A stretch of DNA of 64,000 nt, from assembly GCA_006226425.1 (NCBI GenBank), contig SBGX01000011.1:1-64000 (forward strand). The letters run 5' to 3'. The DNA is from Bacteroidota bacterium (GTDB lineage Bacteria > Bacteroidota > Bacteroidia > Flavobacteriales_D > Crocinitomicaceae). Shown here piece after piece: positions 1-9,619 of this stretch (positions are counted from its first letter, which is position 1; each line of letters opens with the position of its first letter). The notes beneath the pieces were generated by a model. The model searched no databases and was not told the DNA's origin. It saw only the letters and a list, made by a program, of their open reading frames with translations. A program made the translations under genes and the position numbers.

Positions 1-2234
1 GTTCCAGAAGAAGCGGTAGCTCCTAATGTTACTGTTCCTGTACCACAGTTACTACCCGGAGTAGTCGCTGTGATTGTTGGTGCTGTATTGACAGTGGCAA
101 TGACCTCTGAACGAGGAGAAGTACAAGTTCCATCTGAAGTTTCAACCCAGTAGGAAGTAGTTGTACTAATGGAAGGAGTGGTAAAAGTTGTTCCTGATCC
201 CAGGTTGGTACCTCCCGAAGAAGCATCAAACCAAGAGATAGTTCCCGCAGAAGCAGCCGCTCCGAGTGTTGCCGTTCCTGTACCACAGATGGTAGCAGGT
301 GTGGTGCTTGTAATGCCTGGTACGGTATTGATGGTAGCAACGACGGCAACGGTAGAAGAAGCACAGTAACCGTCATCAGCCTCTGCATAATAGGTCGTTG
401 TTGTGTTAATTGTTGGACTCGTGTAAGAATTTCCGGTTCCAATGAGGGATCCTGCGCTGGCAGCGTCGTACCAGTAAATGGAAGCTCCTGCTGATGGGGT
501 TGCGCCCAAAGTAATTGTTCCCACACCGCAGTTAGATGCGGGCGTGGTTGTCGCCACAGAAGGAACGGTGTACACATACCCGGTCACCGGAACACGCGTC
601 GTTAAACATCCTCCCGTACTAACTCCTTCTGCATAATAAATTTTGTCGGCAGTAATTACAGGAGAGGTAAAGCTCGTTCCTGATCCAAGAACGGTTCCTC
701 CTGAGCTAACGTCATACCACTTGATTGTTCCGCTGGAGATCGATGCCCCCAGTGTTGTTGTTCCCGAACCACAGGTGTAATCCGTAGTAACAGAACTGAT
801 TTCATAGCTACTGAACGTTAGAGACTGGTTGACTGTTGTCGTGTCATAACCATCATAAATTTTGATAGTAAGTGTGGTGCTTCCCGCGCTGGCATTCTTT
901 GCCTTGATATCGAGGTATTGTCGCTTCCCTGTTTTGCTTACGGTAGAATAACTAATGTCTGCATTGGCCAGCACTGTGACATTGGAGGAAGTGACATCAA
1001 TAATTCGAAGGGTATCGAAGTTCTCATCCTCAAGAGAGAACTCAGTGTAGAGAGATGCCGGAGTAGCAGATCCCGTACAAAGAACGTCCTGAGTTGCTGT
1101 CAATGTTGTAGCATCGGCAGGAGTGTTCAAAACGGCCAGTTTGAATTGTGAATCAGAATAATAGCCCCCAACAAAACGATTCGTATTCGTGTTGAACATA
1201 GACGTTTGATTCGAAACACTAGGCGATGTGGTGAAAATTTCTTCGGAAGTAGGTCCAAGAGTATCCCATAAATCTGCCGCTAAATCCTTCACGAGCACCT
1301 TGGTACTTTCATAGCCATTTCTATAGACGCTAGCCAGTGCGTAAATCTTGTCCGCCCCATCCGTGGAACCAGTTGTGGTTGTGGCAAAATCTTCCAAGAA
1401 GGTTGATGCAAAGGAAGCTGATCCATCCGTGTAAAGTTTTTCTATTGGTCCACCATTTCCATCGAAAGAACCGACCAACAAACGTCTACTTCGATCACTT
1501 AGAAAAAAGAGGTCTGAATATAAGAATCTTCCAGATGCTCCATTACTCACATAACCATTAATGTCGCCACTTTCGGCAGGAAGAAAATTAATAGTTACGT
1601 CATGTGTTTTAAATAACTGTAGGTCTCCTTCAACTACTGCAAAGGCAAGCCAAATGGTGTCGCCAACAGTTTGCATTAGCAGTTTGTTCGGAACTAAACC
1701 AGTTAGATCATCTACCAATGTGGAAGTAAAGGCACCTCCATTGTAAGAGACCAGCATGGCCTCTCCGACAGGGTCATTCACCATGTACCAGAAGTACTCG
1801 CCAGCATCGTTTCCTACTTTAAAATCGTAGTCCTTGTATGCGTCACAACTAACGATGTTTGAGCTAAACTCTTTTGTGACCGTTCCTGCGCTCATGCTGT
1901 ACACATTCATGGTTTTTTGCGCCTGATCCGAAATGAAAGAAACATAAGCCGTTCCTGCCCGATGATCCGTTTTCATTTTCATCCCGACATCTGCAATAGG
2001 GTCAGAATAAATGACCAACCAGGTGTTATTCGAGTTCAGGTATTGAGAAATATAAAAGCGATTTCCGCCTCCGTCAAAGTCCGTGTAAAGTGCATAGACG
2101 GAACCGTTGTCATCCACAAAATATTCGAATTCCGTGGCCCCTCCTGCCGGGGGGTCAATTATCTCCCAGCTCTGTTGAGTATACGAGAAACCTGAAAGGA
2201 TAAGTAAGACGGTTAGCAGTATATTTCTTTTCAT
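1..2234 (-). CDS. Large secreted Ig-like repeat protein (3' end beyond window)
   Basis: The frame stays open from an ATG at 2234 to the left edge, so at least 744 residues of the N-terminal part are present and the C terminus lies outside. The start gives a signal peptide (MKRNILLTVLLILSGF, then SYTQ). The first ~480 residues look like a beta-rich ligand-binding or propeller region without a recognised family. From about base 800 leftwards there are four Ig-like repeat copies, each opening with a C-G-x-G-T-x-T-L-G-A motif; the repeat cysteines fall at about 772, 529, 286 and 46, a period of 80-81 residues, with WYD and YYAE motifs inside each copy. This resembles the Ig_7 (CHU_C-associated) repeats of Bacteroidota surface proteins, which usually end in a T9SS sorting domain; that end is not visible here. 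Ligand and role are unknown. Confidence 0.85.
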   Translation of the reverse strand, partial: MKRNILLTVLLILSGFSYTQQSWEIIDPPAGGATEFEYFVDDNGSVYALYTDFDGGGNRFYISQYLNSNNTWLVIYSDPIADVGMKMKTDHRAGTAYVSFISDQAQKTMNVYSMSAGTVTKEFSSNIVSCDAYKDYDFKVGNDAGEYFWYMVNDPVGEAMLVSYNGGAFTSTLVDDLTGLVPNKLLMQTVGDTIWLAFAVVEGDLQLFKTHDVTINFLPAESGDINGYVSNGASGRFLYSDLFFLSDRSRRLLVGSFDGNGGPIEKLYTDGSASFASTFLEDFATTTTGSTDGADKIYALASVYRNGYESTKVLVKDLAADLWDTLGPTSEEIFTTSPSVSNQTSMFNTNTNRFVGGYYSDSQFKLAVLNTPADATTLTATQDVLCTGSATPASLYTEFSLEDENFDTLRIIDVTSSNVTVLANADISYSTVSKTGKRQYLDIKAKNASAGSTTLTIKIYDGYDTTTVNQSLTFSSYEISSVTTDYTCGSGTTTLGASISSGTIKWYDVSSGGTVLGSGTSFTSPVITADKIYYAEGVSTGGCLTTRVPVTGYVYTVPSVATTTPASNCGVGTITLGATPSAGASIYWYDAASAGSLIGTGNSYTSPTINTTTTYYAEADDGYCASSTVAVVATINTVPGITSTTPATICGTGTATLGAAASAGTISWFDASSGGTNLGSGTTFTTPSISTTTSYWVETSDGTCTSPRSEVIATVNTAPTITATTPGSNCGTGTVTLGATASSG

Positions 2235-2260
2235 ATTACAAGAATGAGATCATCAACCTG

Positions 2261-2268
2261 CAAAGTTA
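2261..2268 (-). promoter_or_regulatory. TAnnTTTG -7 element for the Ig-repeat protein
   Basis: The minus strand reads TAACTTTG 26 bases before the ATG at 2234, an exact match to the Bacteroidota sigma-ABfr -7 consensus. No clear -33 TTTG is seen at the usual 18-20 base spacing. Confidence 0.6.
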
Positions 2269-2395
2269 CGAAATATAAGAAATTTAGCTAGAAAATCCTA
2301 GCGAATTATGCACACCAGCAAATTATTTATCGACAAAAAACAAATATTCGTACCTTGTTTTTGTCAACTCGTTGAAATGGTGTTTATGGAAGAGA

Positions 2396-3760
2396 TCAGG
2401 CAAAAAGTTGACGGATAACTTCCGCAATCGTGCCACAAAAAGTAAGTTTGATCTTAAAATCTTCTTGTTTGATTCCCTTGTTAAACTTTGAAACAACCAT
2501 GTTTTCGAAGCCTAACTTCTCGGCTTCCCGGATTCGTAATTCAATGCGATTGACCGGTCGCAGTTCTCCAGATAAACCTATTTCCGCGGCAAAGGCTGTC
2601 CGATTGGGAACGGGTAAGTCTGCGTTGGAAGACATGATGGCAGCTACCAAAGCCAGGTCAATAGCGGGGTCATCTACTTTGATTCCTCCTGCGATGTTTA
2701 CAAAGACATCTTTGGCAGCGAGTCGGAAACCACATCTTTTTTCGAGGACGGCCAGTAACATGTTGAGCCGTTTCGCATCGTAACCGGTACTGGATCTTTG
2801 GGGAACTCCGTAGGCAGCTGTACTGACCAAGGCCTGTACTTCGACGAGTAATGGCCTGATCCCCTCGAGCATGGAGGCGATGGCCACCCCGCTTAAGGAA
2901 GAGTCGTTATTGGTAATTAGAATTTCGGAAGGATTTTCAACTTGCCGAAGGCCTGAACCGATCATTTCGTAGATCCCCAGTTCGTTGGTGCTTCCAAACC
3001 TATTTTTGACTCCTCTCAAAAGCCGATAGACATGATTTCGATCTCCTTCAAACTGCAGCACCACATCGACCATGTGTTCCAGGACTTTTGGTCCTGCCAA
3101 CCCACCTTCCTTGGTAATGTGACCAATCAAAAAAACGGGGATATTGGACTGTTTGGCGTAGCGAAGAAGTTGAGAAGTACATTCCCGAACTTGCGAAATA
3201 CTTCCGGGAGAACTTTCGATCTGGTTGCTGTAGAGTGTCTGGATGGAATCAATGATGAGTAGGTCCGGCTGTATTTCCTCGGCCTGAAGAAAGATGTTTT
3301 GAAGATTGGTTTCCGTCAGGACATAGCATTCCGGATTCCGGGCGCCAATTCGATCTGCACGCATTTTAATCTGCTGATCACTTTCTTCTCCTGAAACGTA
3401 GAGGCTTTTGATGTTGGGCTCCAGTACAGCCAGTTGCAGGAGGAGTGTAGATTTTCCGATTCCAGGTTCACCTCCAAACAAGATCAGGGATCCGGGCACG
3501 AGTCCATGCCCTAAAACGCGGTTTAACTCCCCATCACTTAATTGAATTCGGGCGTATTCCGTTTTGGCTATTTCCTGAATAGATTGTGATTTGGCAGATT
3601 TTCCTCCCTGACTGGAAAAGGCAACGATTTGAGGAACATTTTTTTCAATGATTTCTTCCACAAAGGTGTTCCACTCGCCACAGGACGGACATTTACCAAG
3701 CCATTTAGGGGTTTGATATCCACAGTTTTGACAGAAAAAAGCCGATTTTACCTTAGCCAT
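2396..3760 (-). CDS. radA: DNA repair protein RadA/Sms
   Basis: RadA is a RecA-like, DnaB-like ATPase that helps extend and process recombination intermediates on DNA in the cytoplasm. The 454-residue product has the full family layout: a four-cysteine zinc finger at the N terminus (C10, C13, C24, C27), a Walker A motif GEPGIGKST at about 97-105, the RadA-specific KNRFGS motif near residue 250, and a C-terminal Lon-protease-like domain. Length is typical. It is a single gene with its own upstream gap; the minus strand carries TATCTTTA (3777-3784), one base off the -7 consensus, ahead of the ATG. Confidence 0.97.
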   Translation of the reverse strand: MAKVKSAFFCQNCGYQTPKWLGKCPSCGEWNTFVEEIIEKNVPQIVAFSSQGGKSAKSQSIQEIAKTEYARIQLSDGELNRVLGHGLVPGSLILFGGEPGIGKSTLLLQLAVLEPNIKSLYVSGEESDQQIKMRADRIGARNPECYVLTETNLQNIFLQAEEIQPDLLIIDSIQTLYSNQIESSPGSISQVRECTSQLLRYAKQSNIPVFLIGHITKEGGLAGPKVLEHMVDVVLQFEGDRNHVYRLLRGVKNRFGSTNELGIYEMIGSGLRQVENPSEILITNNDSSLSGVAIASMLEGIRPLLVEVQALVSTAAYGVPQRSSTGYDAKRLNMLLAVLEKRCGFRLAAKDVFVNIAGGIKVDDPAIDLALVAAIMSSNADLPVPNRTAFAAEIGLSGELRPVNRIELRIREAEKLGFENMVVSKFNKGIKQEDFKIKLTFCGTIAEVIRQLFA

Positions 3761-3798
3761 AATTCAGAGGCGAATTTAAAGATAATACTTCCCGAAAC

Positions 3799-3827
3799 AA
3801 AAAAACTCCGGACGAAGCCGGAGTTTT
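3799..3827 (-). terminator. Intrinsic terminator of hppA
   Basis: A perfect 6-bp GC stem (CTCCGG at 3806-3811 with CCGGAG at 3818-3823), extended by A/T pairs, is followed on the minus strand by a run of seven Us (3799-3805). It lies 24 bases past the pyrophosphatase stop codon and separates it from radA. Confidence 0.9.
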
Positions 3828-3850
3828 AAAAATATTATAAAGCTGATCGC

Positions 3851-6430
3851 TTAGTGCGCGTGGTGTCCTTCTTTATCTCCGGAACAACAGGCAGCCTTTT
3901 CTTTTTTATCCTCTTTAGAGCAACAGCTTTTAGCTTCACTTTTGGCGCAACATTCACCAGCCATGAATTGTCCTTTCTCATCGTAATGAGCCAGACACAT
4001 TGCTTTCTCTTCAGGGCTACACTTCAAAGAGTCACACATGGCGGCGCACTCTTCCTTGCTCATAGTAGCACATTTGGATAGATCGCATTTTCCGATCATG
4101 TGTCCTTCATGTCCTTTACAAGCTTCTTTGTCTTTGCAACAAGCTTTACCCTCTTTTTCTTTACAGCATGCTTTTTTGTCTTCACAAGCACCTTTACCGT
4201 GGCAATCTTTCTTCCCTTTGGCACAAGAAGCTTCAGTGTGGCACTTAGCCTGATCTCCATGACCTCCACCATTATGACCATTTCCAATGATTGGTGCAAT
4301 AACAAGTCCAACCAAACAAGTCAATTTAATCAGAATGTTCATGGATGGTCCAGAAGTATCTTTGAAAGGATCACCAACGGTATCTCCGGTAACAGCTGCC
4401 TTGTGAGCATCAGAACCTTTGTACGTCATTTCACCATCAATTTCAACTCCAGCTTCAAAAGATTTTTTAGCGTTATCCCAGGCACCACCTGCGTTGTTTT
4501 GGAAGATCGCCCAAAGAACACCTGATACAGCTACTCCGGCCATGTATGCCCCCAAAGCTTCTGCGCCCATCGCAAAACCAATCACAATTGGAAAAACAAT
4601 GGTCATTGCACCAGGAAGCATCATTTGCTTCAAGGCAGCTTTCGTCGAGATGTCAACACATTTTCCATACTCTGGTGTTCCAGTTCCTTCCAGAATTCCT
4701 GGAATTTCACGGAATTGTCTTCGAACTTCGTTCACCATTTCCATAGCGGCTTTACCTACTGACTGCATGGCAAGAGCCGAGAAAACAACCGGAACCATAC
4801 CTCCAATAAACAAGGCGGCTAAAACGTCTGCTTTGAAAATGTTAATTCCATCGATACCTGTAAAAGTGACGTATGCAGCAAACAGTGCAAGTGCAGTAAG
4901 CGCTGCAGAAGCAATGGCAAAACCTTTACCTACAGCTGCAGTTGTGTTACCTACAGAATCCAAGATGTCAGTACGTTGTCTTACTTCTTTTGGCAATTCA
5001 CTCATTTCGGCAACACCACCGGCGTTGTCAGCAATCGGACCGAAGGCATCGATCGCCAACTGCATAGCAGTAGTCGCCATCATGGCAGAAGCAGCGATTG
5101 CAACCCCATAGAATCCTGCGAGGGCATAAGAACCCCAAATCGCAGCGGCGAAAAGAAGAACAGATGAAAAAGTAGAAACCATCCCAGTAGCCAAACCTGC
5201 AATGATGTTGGTTGCAGCACCGGTAGATGAGTTTTTAACGATATTAAGTACAGGCTTTTTACCCAGGGAAGTGTAGAATTCAGTGAATGCTGAGATCAAC
5301 CAACCTACAGCCAGACCGACCAAAGTTGCATAGAATACGTGTCTACTTGGAATTTCTTTGATTCCTTCTCCAAAATATTTCATTGAAATAGTTTCAGGAA
5401 GCATCATTTTGATCAGGAACCAACAAGCAACAACTGTAAGTGCCAGTGAAATATAGTTCCCCAGGTTCAACGCGTTTTGTACCTGAGCTTCTTTGGCTTC
5501 ATTGTTCTTAATTCGAACGAAGAAAGTACCAATAATTGAAGCAACGATACCAACACCAGCGATAACGATAGGAAGAAGGATTGGTCCCATTCCACCAAAG
5601 TCATCCGTAAACTGACTTCCTCCGGTTTCCGTCATATCTCTAATGATATAGTTACCAAGTACCATGGACGCAAGAACGGTCGCCACATAAGAACCGAACA
5701 AGTCAGCTCCCATACCGGCAACATCCCCTACGTTGTCCCCTACGTTGTCAGCAATAGTTGCAGGGTTACGAGGATCATCTTCAGGGATACCAGCCTCTAC
5801 TTTACCTACGAGGTCAGCGCCAACATCTGCAGCTTTGGTATAGATACCCCCACCAACACGTGCAAACAAGGCAATAGATTCAGCTCCCAGAGAGAATCCA
5901 GCCAAAGCTTCTAAAGCGATTGTCATCTCATCATAAAAAGCTTCTCCTTTACCGAGGAACATATTCATAAAGATCAAGAAGAAAAGGCTCAGACCCAAAA
6001 CGGCTAAACCGGCTACTCCCAATCCCATAACTGTACCTCCTGAAAAAGAAATCTTCAGTGCTTCTGGCAAGCTCTTTTTAGCTGCTTCTGCTGTTCTTAC
6101 GTTCGCCTTTGTAGCAATACGCATTCCGACATTTCCAGCGAGGGCTGAAAAGAAGGCTCCGAAGATGAAAGCAACTACAATCATCCAATGCGTTGTGTCA
6201 ACAACTCTGGAAACAACAAACAATGCAACAGAGGCAATCACTACAAAAATGGCCAGGATACGATATTCCGCTTTCAAGAAAGCCAAAGCACCGTCCTGAA
6301 TGTTTTTTGAGATGCCTTGCATCTTGTCATCACCTGCGTTTTGCTTGTTTACCCAGGCAGCCTTAATCCCCATAAACAACAAACCAATAATGGCCAGTAC
6401 TATGGGAACGTAAATGGTTAAATCTTTCAT
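3851..6430 (-). CDS. hppA: Membrane-bound ion-pumping pyrophosphatase with Cys/His-rich C-terminal tail
   Basis: The enzyme hydrolyses pyrophosphate and pumps H+ and/or Na+ across the cytoplasmic membrane. The first ~716 residues are a complete multi-helix core containing the family signature [11 protein letters not shown] and the Asp-rich [19 protein letters not shown] loop. The sequence [10 protein letters not shown] has Ala and Gly where potassium-independent enzymes have Lys and Thr, so by family knowledge it should be the K+-dependent type; whether it pumps Na+, H+ or both cannot be read by eye. The last ~143 residues (about 3854-4282) are an unusual hydrophilic extension with about 21 cysteines, many as CC pairs, plus many Lys, Glu and His, ending GHHAH. 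Membrane pyrophosphatases have their C terminus on the outer face, so the tail would be periplasmic, where metal binding is the obvious guess. The core assignment is very safe. Confidence 0.97.
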   Translation of the reverse strand: MKDLTIYVPIVLAIIGLLFMGIKAAWVNKQNAGDDKMQGISKNIQDGALAFLKAEYRILAIFVVIASVALFVVSRVVDTTHWMIVVAFIFGAFFSALAGNVGMRIATKANVRTAEAAKKSLPEALKISFSGGTVMGLGVAGLAVLGLSLFFLIFMNMFLGKGEAFYDEMTIALEALAGFSLGAESIALFARVGGGIYTKAADVGADLVGKVEAGIPEDDPRNPATIADNVGDNVGDVAGMGADLFGSYVATVLASMVLGNYIIRDMTETGGSQFTDDFGGMGPILLPIVIAGVGIVASIIGTFFVRIKNNEAKEAQVQNALNLGNYISLALTVVACWFLIKMMLPETISMKYFGEGIKEIPSRHVFYATLVGLAVGWLISAFTEFYTSLGKKPVLNIVKNSSTGAATNIIAGLATGMVSTFSSVLLFAAAIWGSYALAGFYGVAIAASAMMATTAMQLAIDAFGPIADNAGGVAEMSELPKEVRQRTDILDSVGNTTAAVGKGFAIASAALTALALFAAYVTFTGIDGINIFKADVLAALFIGGMVPVVFSALAMQSVGKAAMEMVNEVRRQFREIPGILEGTGTPEYGKCVDISTKAALKQMMLPGAMTIVFPIVIGFAMGAEALGAYMAGVAVSGVLWAIFQNNAGGAWDNAKKSFEAGVEIDGEMTYKGSDAHKAAVTGDTVGDPFKDTSGPSMNILIKLTCLVGLVIAPIIGNGHNGGGHGDQAKCHTEASCAKGKKDCHGKGACEDKKACCKEKEGKACCKDKEACKGHEGHMIGKCDLSKCATMSKEECAAMCDSLKCSPEEKAMCLAHYDEKGQFMAGECCAKSEAKSCCSKEDKKEKAACCSGDKEGHHAH

Positions 6431-6735
6431 GTTAGATCATTTTTAAATTCTTTTAAGCCGTTTAATTTCTTTTGCTTACACGGTTTAAAGGATTATTACT
6501 TTTAACGTATGTTCATTAAAATCGGTCGCAAAAGTATAGATTTAGAATTCATTATCCAAATTTTAATCTGATCAGTCTGAAAGAAGAGTCGCTGGCGATC
6601 TGACATGAGTTAAATCTATGATTATCAGAGTGTGATTTTTGTGCCCAAAGAAACTAAATCGATTTAAAAAGTGAACTAGCTACTTCGTTATTGTATCGAA
6701 ATTTATATATTTACCGATTCAATAAAACACAACTA
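6431..6735. other. Divergent intergenic region between hppA and the C1 peptidase gene
   Basis: This AT-rich stretch of about 305 bases holds the hppA promoter (6529-6560) and a ~95-base hppA leader. On the plus strand TATATTTA (6706-6713) could be a degenerate -7 element for the peptidase gene. I see no gene or obvious structured RNA in it. Confidence 0.5.
6529..6560 (-). promoter_or_regulatory. hppA promoter (TTTG-N20-TACTTTTG)
   Basis: On the minus strand TTTG (6557-6560), 20 bases and TACTTTTG (6529-6536) form the most complete Bacteroidota-type -33/-7 promoter in the window. Transcription would begin near 6525, leaving a leader of about 95 bases before the hppA ATG. Confidence 0.75.
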
Positions 6736-7941
6736 ATGAACAAACTGATAGTCTTTTCGGCCTTGCTACTTACTGCAAATTTATGCTTGGCCCAGGAAAC
6801 GGTAAAAAATCATGAAAACAGTGAATATCGTTTTACTAAAATAGCTCATTTGGATGCGAGCCCTGTTCAAAGTCAGGGATACACCGGAACATGTTGGAGT
6901 TTTTCGGCCCTCTCCTTTTTTGAGTCTGAGTTGATCAGAAAGGGAAATCCGAATCCCCCGATTCTTTCCGAAATGTATGTAGTGCGAAAAGCCTATGAAT
7001 CCAAAGCAGAGAAGTATGTTCGTCTCGATGGAAAAGGGAATTTTTCAGAAGGAGGAGCTTTTCATGACATTCCATACGTAATAAGAAGATACGGAATTGT
7101 TCCGGCAGATGTTTATAAAGGTCTGAACTATGGTTCGGAAAGACATAATCATGGCCAGATGTATGCGGCCATGAATGGCTTGGTTGAAGGAGTCGTCAAA
7201 GAAATGGGGAACCTTCGCGGAGGAGAATTAGCTCCGAACTGGAAAAAAGGACTGGCAGGAATTTTGGATTCTTATCTGGGGGAAGATCCTACTGAGTTTG
7301 AATACGATGGAAAAAAATATACCCCAAGAACCTATGCTAATTCGTTAGGCTTGGACATGAATGATTACGTTTCATTGACCTCCTTTACGAATCATACGGA
7401 TTACGAACAATGTTATTTAGCCATCCCGGATAACTGGGCCTGGGGAACAAGTTATAACGTTCCACTGAATGACTTGTTGGAAGTGACCAAGTGGGCATTG
7501 GAGCATGGGTATACGATTGCCTGGGGGGCGGATGTTTCCGAAAAAGGATTTAGTTTCCGAAATGGGATTGCCATTGCACCGGAGGACCTTTCGACGATTT
7601 CGGTTTCAGGAAGAGATAACAGAAACTTTTCTGATGCCGGTGCGGATAAAAAGTCCAATGCTTTTATGAGTCCGGTGAAAGAATTAAACGTGACACGTGA
7701 GCTGCGTCAGGAAGGCTATGATAATAAGACAACCACGGATGATCACGGAATGCACATTACCGGCCTTTATAAGGACCAGAATGGAACACACTATTTTCTC
7801 GTGAAAAATTCTTGGGGAACGGGGAATTATCCGGAAGGATACCTCTATGTTTCGGAGAATTACTTCAAGTGGAAAACAATCAACATTTATCTTCATAAAG
7901 ACGGTATTCCAAAGGATCTTCGTAAAAAGTTAAAACTGTAG
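6736..7941 (+). CDS. Secreted papain-like (C1 family) cysteine peptidase
   Basis: This is a cysteine peptidase exported from the cytoplasm, close in organisation to the PepC/bleomycin-hydrolase branch of family C1. Starting at the ATG at 6736 gives a clean signal peptide (MNKLIVFSALLLTANLCLAQ); a TTG 45 bases upstream would put a charged extension in front of it and is rejected. The catalytic Cys lies in QSQGYTGTCWSFS (about Cys53) with the oxyanion Gln just before it, the His in DDHGMHITGLY and the Asn in VKNSWG. All three catalytic residues are present, so it should be active. Substrate is unknown. It stands alone between hppA and a BlaI-type gene. Confidence 0.9.
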   Translation: MNKLIVFSALLLTANLCLAQETVKNHENSEYRFTKIAHLDASPVQSQGYTGTCWSFSALSFFESELIRKGNPNPPILSEMYVVRKAYESKAEKYVRLDGKGNFSEGGAFHDIPYVIRRYGIVPADVYKGLNYGSERHNHGQMYAAMNGLVEGVVKEMGNLRGGELAPNWKKGLAGILDSYLGEDPTEFEYDGKKYTPRTYANSLGLDMNDYVSLTSFTNHTDYEQCYLAIPDNWAWGTSYNVPLNDLLEVTKWALEHGYTIAWGADVSEKGFSFRNGIAIAPEDLSTISVSGRDNRNFSDAGADKKSNAFMSPVKELNVTRELRQEGYDNKTTTDDHGMHITGLYKDQNGTHYFLVKNSWGTGNYPEGYLYVSENYFKWKTINIYLHKDGIPKDLRKKLKL

Positions 7942-7975
7942 TTAGTCGTTCATTTAGAACATTAAAGTTTTTATT

Positions 7976-8299
7976 ATGGAAAGATTGACTCCAGCGGAAG
8001 AGCAGGTGATGCTTCGTCTGTGGAAGCTCGAAAAGGCACGGGTTCATGATGTGCTTGCTATGTATGATGATCCGAAACCGGCATACAACACGACCTCCAC
8101 GATCATCCGCATTTTAGAGAAGAAAAAGTTTATCAAGCACAAGGCAGTTGGTAAGGGATTTATCTATTCTCCGAAGATTACCAGGGAAGAATATAGGGAA
8201 TACCTGACTGATCATCTGCTCCAGTATTACTTTGACGGTGACCGGAAGGAATTGGTAAGCTATTTCAACAAAGCAAGTTCACTGAACGATTTACTCTAG
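7976..8299 (+). CDS. BlaI/MecI/CopY-family transcriptional repressor
   Basis: A 107-residue winged-helix repressor of the BlaI/MecI family, which binds operators as a dimer and is normally released by cleavage. The family opening (LTPAEEQVMLRLWKL) and the recognition-helix region (AYNTTSTIIRILEKKKFI) are clear, followed by the KAVGKGFIYSPKIT wing. It is slightly shorter than the usual ~120 residues. In Bacteroidota this gene normally precedes a BlaR1/M56 sensor peptidase or a TonB gene; here it follows the peptidase gene by 34 bases and overlaps tail-to-tail the stop codon of the next gene, so it looks like an orphan. Confidence 0.88.
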   Translation: MERLTPAEEQVMLRLWKLEKARVHDVLAMYDDPKPAYNTTSTIIRILEKKKFIKHKAVGKGFIYSPKITREEYREYLTDHLLQYYFDGDRKELVSYFNKASSLNDLL

Positions 8300-9552
8300 G
8301 CTCCCGGTTCGATTTCATTATCCCGAAACGCGGACGGTACCAGGTCTGGGATGATTTTTAGGACGAGGGGGAGTAAGAGTGCTCCACCAGGAAGCATGAA
8401 AATGGCCAGGGCAGGCATGGATTTGACGATGTCCATAAATTGTGCCTTGACTTTTTCTTTTTCTTCTTTGGTCAATTCTTCTTTGGTAGATTTCTTGATC
8501 AAATACACCAATTCTTTGCTTTGTTTGATCTCCAGGGCCAATTTGTCCTTGTTTCTTCCCAGAATTTTAATCCAACGCTTGGAAACGGTACCATAGAGTT
8601 GTTCGACGGTGTTCGCATTGGATAAGAAAGAAATCTGATCGTTGTGTCTTAGAACAAAATGCTCTACCATGATCCTGGACTCATCGAGAACTTCGGCCGG
8701 AAGATCAAGATAGTCACACAGAATCTTCAGGTAATTTTTCTCACTGAGCGCTGCATCATGGGTAGCATAAATAACCAGGATGGACAGATCCAGGATGAAA
8801 TATTTAAACAGAATATTATTTAAACTGTCCTTATCGATGTCCTCCAACGAGGTATCTGCAGAAAAAAGACGTTCTGTTTCTCCTTTCTCCCGTTCGTTTA
8901 TTTTGGCAGAGGCCAGGAAAATATCCAAGACTTGCTTTTCTCCCTTGTCCAATACACCATCAGCGTAAGCCGCGATTCCCAATGCGATTAGTGCATTTTT
9001 GGCATAACCGTGATAATTGGAATTTTTAAGGCGCTCCCCAGAGCTCAGATATTCGTCAAATAAAAGGACATCCAGGTAAACAAAAGTATTGCTGATATAA
9101 TTGACCCAAAAGGCGTGTTCAATAATGTTCTTTTTAACTTCTGTTCTCTTTTCCAGAATCTTTTCGAGCTTTTCAACCTTGCTTTCCTTCATAAAAAAGG
9201 TGAGCATGTTCATGATCGTACGGCTGTCATGCTGCGCATAAAAATCCAGGAGAACCTGACAGAACACATCCGGGTTTACCTTACCACTGTGATGAATCTT
9301 ATATGTGGCGAGCAAGCTTTCAAAAAGCAAGAGTTTGAGTTGTTCATCAATGGTCCAGTTCTTACTATCCTCTTGGTTTTTAGCAAAAATAAACTCACTG
9401 GGATAACCGAAAAGAATCCCTGTTTTTGAGAAAAAGAGATGTCTGAACCGGGCTTTAGGAATTTTTAGAATACCCGATTCCAATTGAATTTCGCCCTCTT
9501 CAACCAGCGCAAAATATTTGGAAATCCAACCTTTTGATCCAGGGGAAAACAT
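8296..9552 (-). CDS. LETM1/TerB-like cytoplasmic protein
   Basis: I place the start at the ATG at 9552 (418 residues, MFSPGSKGWISKYFAL). Longer in-frame starts up to 9645 would overlap uvrC and run through the apparent promoter. The middle (about 185-290) contains IALGIAAYADGVLDKGEK, which resembles a TerB-type helical domain. The C-terminal ~90 residues (from RWIKILGRNKDKL) end in a hydrophobic MPALAIFMLPGGALLLPLVLKIIPDLVPSAF-type segment (described in part) like the LETM1 ribosome-binding fold; Flavobacteria carry such proteins under the name LETM1-related biofilm-associated protein. Biochemical role is unknown. The stop codon overlaps that of the BlaI-type gene on the other strand. Confidence 0.75.
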   Translation of the reverse strand: MFSPGSKGWISKYFALVEEGEIQLESGILKIPKARFRHLFFSKTGILFGYPSEFIFAKNQEDSKNWTIDEQLKLLLFESLLATYKIHHSGKVNPDVFCQVLLDFYAQHDSRTIMNMLTFFMKESKVEKLEKILEKRTEVKKNIIEHAFWVNYISNTFVYLDVLLFDEYLSSGERLKNSNYHGYAKNALIALGIAAYADGVLDKGEKQVLDIFLASAKINEREKGETERLFSADTSLEDIDKDSLNNILFKYFILDLSILVIYATHDAALSEKNYLKILCDYLDLPAEVLDESRIMVEHFVLRHNDQISFLSNANTVEQLYGTVSKRWIKILGRNKDKLALEIKQSKELVYLIKKSTKEELTKEEKEKVKAQFMDIVKSMPALAIFMLPGGALLLPLVLKIIPDLVPSAFRDNEIEPGA

Positions 9553-9570
9553 AAGAACAAACTTAAATTG

Positions 9571-9578
9571 CAAATTTA
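9571..9578 (-). promoter_or_regulatory. TAnnTTTG -7 element for the LETM1-like gene
   Basis: The minus strand reads TAAATTTG 18 bases before the ATG at 9552. Its position inside the longer alternative frame is the main reason for choosing the shorter start. Confidence 0.6.
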
Positions 9579-9619
9579 TATTTATTTTGACCCGAAAGAC
9601 CTGAAAAGAAGTTTTTTTC

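Noticed and set aside
29-577. Minus-strand frame of 182 codons at the left edge
   Set aside because: It is out of frame with the Ig-repeat protein that runs from 2234 to the window edge, and its composition is repetitive Leu/Gln shadow sequence.
4419-5111. Long plus-strand frame (230 codons) inside hppA
   Set aside because: It is antisense to the well-conserved pyrophosphatase core, with an Ala/Thr/Ser-rich composition that mirrors codon bias on the other strand.
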